The position numbers were made by a program, and so were the translations under genes. From an uncultured Selenomonadaceae bacterium (GTDB lineage Bacteria; Bacillota; Negativicutes; Selenomonadales; Selenomonadaceae): a stretch of 11,011 nt of DNA. Position 1 is the stretch's first letter. Every line of letters begins with the position of its first letter. Below the pieces are notes generated by a model. That model saw nothing but the letters and a program-made list of their open reading frames with translations, searched no databases and had not been told where the DNA came from. Positions 6,831 through 11,011 of this stretch are shown piece by piece. The DNA is taken from assembly GCA_905233965.1 (NCBI GenBank), contig CAJOFG010000031.1:3776-14786 (forward strand), written 5' to 3'.

Positions 6831-7856
6831 TTATTTGACGTTCGTCTTGTCGATAATCTGCGGCGTGCAGAGATAAGCCGGTACGATGATGACACCGTTA
6901 TCGTAAGTCGTAACGTCGTTGATGTCCGGCTGCGTTCCTTCGACGACGGCTTTAATCATTCGGACGCATTTCGCCGTCAGCACGTCCGGGTCTTTGCCGA
7001 TGGTGAAAGTTTGTTGCCCGGCTTTAATTCTTTCAAACGCCTCCGGGTCGCCGTCCAATCCGGAAATTAACGGAGCGGGTTTACCGGCTTTTTTAATTTC
7101 GTCGAGCAGAACGCCGGCTATATTGTCGTTCGGACTGAGGACGACTTGCAAAGGTTGGTCGGCGTAATATTTCGTCATAATCTCCCGGATACGCGGGCGG
7201 GCATTTTCGGCATTCCAATCGGCGACGGCAACTTCGTCAAAAGTTTTTTGTCCGGAGCGGACGACAAGTTGCCCGGTTTTCATATACGGTTCGAGAATTG
7301 CCATAGTTTGTTTAAAAAAGATGTGCGCGTTGTTGTCTGTGGGACCTCCGGCAAAAAGTTCAATGTTGTAAGGACCTTTGCCGTTTTTCAAATCCAAAGC
7401 CGCTTCGATGTAAAGTCCCATACCTTCACCTATCGCGTCGTTGTCAAAGCTGGCGTAATAACTCACCGCGTCCGTTCCTTTGATTATTCTGTCGAACGCG
7501 ATAACCGGAATTTGATATTCCTTTGCCTTTTCGAGCGTTTCGGCGAATGCGTCGGAGTCAATCGCGCCGATGACGATGCAGTTCGGATGAGTTTCCAAAA
7601 CTTCGGCGACCTGCTTTTTCTGTTCGTCGATGTTGCCGGCAAATTGAATGTTGACTTTAAAATTTTCTTCCTCCAAAAGTTTTTGCAAAGAGTCTCCGTT
7701 TCTTTGCCAACTCGGCGTGGTGTTCGGGAAACAAATTGCAACGACGCGCTCACCTGTTTCCGACGAAGAAGAATCGAACGGGAGAATGTCGCAACCGCCG
7801 GAAACAGTTCCGAAAAACAAAATCATTGCGGCGAAGAAAAATTTAAAATATCTCAT
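6831..7856 (-). CDS. ChvE-like sugar-binding lipoprotein (periplasmic-binding-protein type 1, CUT2 family)
   Basis: An extracytoplasmic sugar receptor of 341 residues. The signal region is MRYFKFFFAAMILFFGTVSGGC, with Cys22 as the probable lipidated residue; the lipobox SGGC is slightly atypical at -3. The two-lobed ribose/galactose-binding-protein fold begins near residue 38. The second half closely resembles Agrobacterium ChvE as I recall it: ELFAGGPTDNNA (166-177), LVVRSGQ (197-203), VLSPNDNIA (239-247), ISGLDGD (264-270) and a TYDNGVIIVPAYL stretch (317-329). ChvE-type proteins bind aldoses such as glucose, galactose, arabinose or xylose and act in uptake and in signalling to membrane receptors. 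The start is 1 nt after the TAA of the upstream chemoreceptor gene. Its GGAGG (7866-7870, spacing 9 nt) lies within the last receptor codons, so translation is probably coupled. No permease or ATPase gene is linked and a terminator follows at once, which suggests a sensing role. The ligand is not determinable. Confidence 0.88.
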   Translation of the reverse strand: MRYFKFFFAAMILFFGTVSGGCDILPFDSSSSETGERVVAICFPNTTPSWQRNGDSLQKLLEEENFKVNIQFAGNIDEQKKQVAEVLETHPNCIVIGAIDSDAFAETLEKAKEYQIPVIAFDRIIKGTDAVSYYASFDNDAIGEGMGLYIEAALDLKNGKGPYNIELFAGGPTDNNAHIFFKQTMAILEPYMKTGQLVVRSGQKTFDEVAVADWNAENARPRIREIMTKYYADQPLQVVLSPNDNIAGVLLDEIKKAGKPAPLISGLDGDPEAFERIKAGQQTFTIGKDPDVLTAKCVRMIKAVVEGTQPDINDVTTYDNGVIIVPAYLCTPQIIDKTNVK

Positions 7857-7857
7857 T

Positions 7858-9572
7858 TTATTTCGCCTCCTCTATCGCGACTTTGACACGTTCCGCGCCT
7901 TTGAAAATTTTAAATTTCGCAGTCGATTCGGTAAGCTCTTCGGCAAGCTCGGAAAGTTTTTGGCTGGCGTTCGCAACTTCGTCGATTGATGCGGATTGCT
8001 CTTCTGTTGCCGCGCTGACGGATTCCGTTTCCGCGCTGACATCTTTGCTGGATTTGTTCAACTCGTCCATAGACTCAACCAAAGTGTCAACTTTCGTTAA
8101 AGCGACTTGGGCGTTGTTCAAAATTTCTTCCGCGTGATTTGTAAGTTGAGTTATTGCGTCGGTAATATTTTTGAACGAATCGCCGGCGGCGGCGACAACA
8201 ATTTTTCCGCTCTCGACTTCTTGATTGCCCTGCTCCATTTGCGCAAGTGCCTGTTCCATTTCCGTTTGAATCGTGCTGATTAACTCGGCGATTTGCGATG
8301 CGGCAAGATTTGAACTTTCCGCAAGTTTCCTGACTTCGTCCGCGACGCACGCGCCGCCTCAATCGCCGCATTGAGTGCAAGCAAATTCGTTTGCTCGGCG
8401 ATGTTTGAAATTGTCGAACTGATATTTCCGATTTGAGTTGAACGCTCGGCAAGTTGTTTGATGACGTTTGCGGATTTTTCCACGCTTTCGGCGACGGCGG
8501 ACATTTGATCAACCGCACTTCTGACTGCCTGGCGACCGGACGTTGCAATTTCTTCAACGTGTTTTGCCGAACTGACCGACGCGTCCGCTTTCGTTTCAAA
8601 CCCCTGCAAAAGTCCGGCAAATTCCCGAATGTCCTCCGTTGACCGGGAAACTGCCGCGCCCTGCTTGTTCGCGTTGTCGGCGACGTTACCGATTGACGCG
8701 GCGACTTGCTGAGTTGCCAGCGCACTTTGCGATGCATTCTCGTTGAGTTGCACGGCGAAGGTTGCCGCATCTTTCGCGTTGTGCTGAATATTTTCAATCA
8801 GGCTCCGGAGTTTTTCAATCGTGTTTGCGTAAATTTCCGTCAACCTGCCGAACTCGTCATCGGACTGCGGAATTGCTTCAACCGTCAAATTTCCTTCCGC
8901 CATCTCTTTTGAAACATCGGAAAGATAATGAATGGGTTTCAGAATCGACCGGCTCAAAATAATTGCCATCGCAATCGAAAAGAGGACGACGACAACTATA
9001 CTGACGATTAAAATAATTCGCGTCAAATTATATCGCGCCGTGGATTCGACAACTTCCGCGTGAATGAAATCTTTTCCGTTGTCGAGTACGCGATTTAATT
9101 TCGCGCCGATGTAATTGTATTTGTCGGAAGAGCTTTCAAGGAGTGCGGCGGCATCTCTGACTTTGCCCTGCTTCGCCAAGTCGATGACCTTGTTGGAATT
9201 TTCCTTGTATTGGTTCCAAGTATTCCTCATGTCGGCAAATTCCGACGCAACTTTTCCTTCCAAACCGGGTTGAATTGCATCAAAAGTGATGTCGATTTGG
9301 TCGGCAAGTTTTTTTGTCTGTTGCGCGGCGAAAATTCTTCCCGGCAAAGTCGTCGCGTCGATAACGGCATATTCCCCCTGCCGGTAGTTACTCACGGAGT
9401 GTCCCGCCTCCGACGCGGAGATGACACCCTGCAAATGTTGCGTTGCGATTCTGAGTGCGCCGTCATTGATTGACGAAAGACTCAACGCAGAATAAATTCC
9501 GTTGCCGACGAATGCAATTATCAACAAAATGAAAACGAAAAACAATTTTTGTCGAATTGTAAGCGAATTCAT
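7858..9572 (-). pseudogene. Methyl-accepting chemotaxis protein gene, frameshifted at the signalling tip
   Basis: A transmembrane chemoreceptor that would control CheA/CheW. Start at 9572 has GGAGGAGG 8 nt upstream. The first frame reads: TM1 about 9-32, an extracytoplasmic helical sensor of the four-helix-bundle type about 33-183, TM2 about 184-207, HAMP about 208-260, then the signalling coiled coil to NLLALNAAIEAAR (396-408). There the frame breaks, at about 8346/8347. It continues out of frame to a stop at 8280-8282, while the other frame carries on VADEVRKLAESSNLAASQ and a normal C-terminus to 7858. Compared with the family tip (AARAGEQGRGFAVVADEVR), GEQGRGFAV plus one base is missing, a loss of 28 nt. 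Restored, the product would be about 580 residues. As given, the tip needed for CheA/CheW contact is absent, so the gene should be non-functional unless this is a sequencing or assembly error. An internal ATG at 8259 begins a 133-residue tail fragment. The ChvE-like gene follows 1 nt downstream. Confidence 0.88.
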
Positions 9573-9713
9573 CAAACAACCCTCCTCCATTTTATTTTCT
9601 CAAAAAACTTCTGTAACAAGTACTTTTCCCCGCCGAAAAAAAAAATCCTGCCGCCTTGCAAGACGAAGGAAAAAACTTTTTGCAATTCTGCTTGTACGGG
9701 AGGAATTTTTTGT

Positions 9714-9736
9714 CGCCGATTTTTTTCCGGTCGGCG
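9714..9736. other. Stem-loop in the chemoreceptor/PFOR spacer
   Basis: CGCCGA (9714-9719) and TCGGCG (9731-9736) make a perfect 6-bp stem with an 11-nt T-rich loop. A TAAAATTTTT stretch follows on the plus strand, so it might act as a weak terminator or leader element. It is also 142 nt upstream of the chemoreceptor start on the minus strand. Confidence 0.35.
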
Positions 9737-9747
9737 TAAAATTTTTG

Positions 9748-9775
9748 CTTATCGCAACTCAAAAGAATTTTTCAA
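9748..9775 (-). promoter_or_regulatory. Weak promoter candidate for the chemoreceptor/binding-protein unit
   Basis: On the minus strand TTGAAA (9770-9775) is followed after 16 nt by GATAAG (9748-9753). Matches are 5 of 6 and 4 of 6. The segment TGCGATAA overlapping the -10 partly resembles the sigma-28 (flagellar) -10 GCCGATAA, but I see no matching sigma-28 -35. A transcript would have a leader of about 170 nt containing the 9714-9736 stem-loop. Confidence 0.22.
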
Positions 9776-9874
9776 TGAACAAATTTCTCTCCCGACCTGA
9801 ATTTTTTTTACTGTCCGAGTTGCTGTTGCAATTTAAGGAGAAAATTTTCACGTTGTTTTTCCATATCAAATTGT

Positions 9875-9903
9875 TTTACTTTTATCGTGTCGCGTGATAT
9901 AAT
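9875..9903 (+). promoter_or_regulatory. Extended -10 promoter of the PFOR gene
   Basis: A perfect TATAAT (9898-9903) is preceded by the TG of an extended -10 (9895-9896). TTTACT (9875-9880) is a partial -35 (4 of 6) at 17-nt spacing. Transcription would start near 9910, about 39 nt before the ATG. The -10 lies between TCGCG (9890-9894) and CGCGA (9907-9911), an inverted repeat that could be an operator. Confidence 0.6.
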
Positions 9904-9942
9904 TCGCGCGATTTATTTTTTAGAACGAGAGGAGAATTTTGA

Positions 9943-11011
<1,069 letters not shown>

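Noticed and set aside
8280..8360. Programmed ribosomal frameshift in the chemoreceptor gene
   Set aside because: A slip could join the frames but could not supply the missing nine conserved tip residues, and I see no classic slippery heptamer with a downstream structure.
9698..9739. Short TTG-started leader peptide (GGGAGG, then about nine codons ending in the 9714-9736 stem-loop)
   Set aside because: TTG start, very short, no enrichment for one amino acid and no downstream gene it would obviously control; probably chance.
9502..9897. 131-codon plus-strand open frame, including a 40-codon frame from ATG 9775
   Set aside because: It starts inside the chemoreceptor gene on the opposite strand, is rich in Phe/Lys from AT-rich spacer, and has no good ribosome binding site or known domain.

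Overview
The window looks like chromosomal DNA from an anaerobic, fermentative, motile or chemotactic Firmicute. The evidence is a pyruvate:ferredoxin oxidoreductase, strong AGGAGG-type ribosome binding sites before nearly every gene, and an OppD of the Firmicutes AmiE/OppD type. Base composition is moderate, with very many A-tract/T-tract junctions (Lys-Ile-Phe codons and AT-rich spacers). A Negativicutes (Selenomonas-like) source is my guess from general style; no marker gene here proves it. I see no tRNA, rRNA, CRISPR, IS element or phage gene.

Layout. (1) 1-1850, minus strand: the oppD-oppF end of an oligopeptide ABC importer operon. The two ATPase genes overlap by ATGA and oppF runs off the left edge. 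A near-consensus promoter lies at 1887-1915, with two inverted repeats placed like operators. (2) 1851-2055: divergent promoter region. (3) 2056-6618, plus strand: three hexose-phosphate genes in a row, namely a phosphomannomutase/phosphoglucomutase, an E. coli-type phosphoglucomutase and glucose-6-phosphate isomerase. The end of the third gene lies in a 15-bp tandem repeat. (4) 6619-6830: convergent spacer with stem-loops and a bidirectional terminator. (5) 6831-9572, minus strand: a two-gene unit of a methyl-accepting chemotaxis protein followed, 1 nt after its stop, by a ChvE-like sugar-binding lipoprotein, with no permease or ATPase gene. As given, the chemoreceptor gene is broken by a frameshifting loss of about 28 nt in its most conserved region. 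(6) 9573-9948: long AT-rich divergent spacer with the promoter of the next gene. (7) 9949 to the right edge, plus strand: the first 354 codons of pyruvate:ferredoxin oxidoreductase.

How it fits together: peptide uptake (Opp), interconversion of F6P, G6P, G1P and M6P/M1P at the branch between glycolysis and polysaccharide or nucleotide-sugar synthesis, sugar sensing for chemotaxis (binding protein plus receptor), and pyruvate oxidation to acetyl-CoA with reduced ferredoxin. These are mostly well-known families. The parts most worth a second look are the MCP/binding-protein pair without a transporter, the lesion in the MCP tip, and the paired inverted repeats around the opp promoter. I found no clear evidence of an entirely new system.
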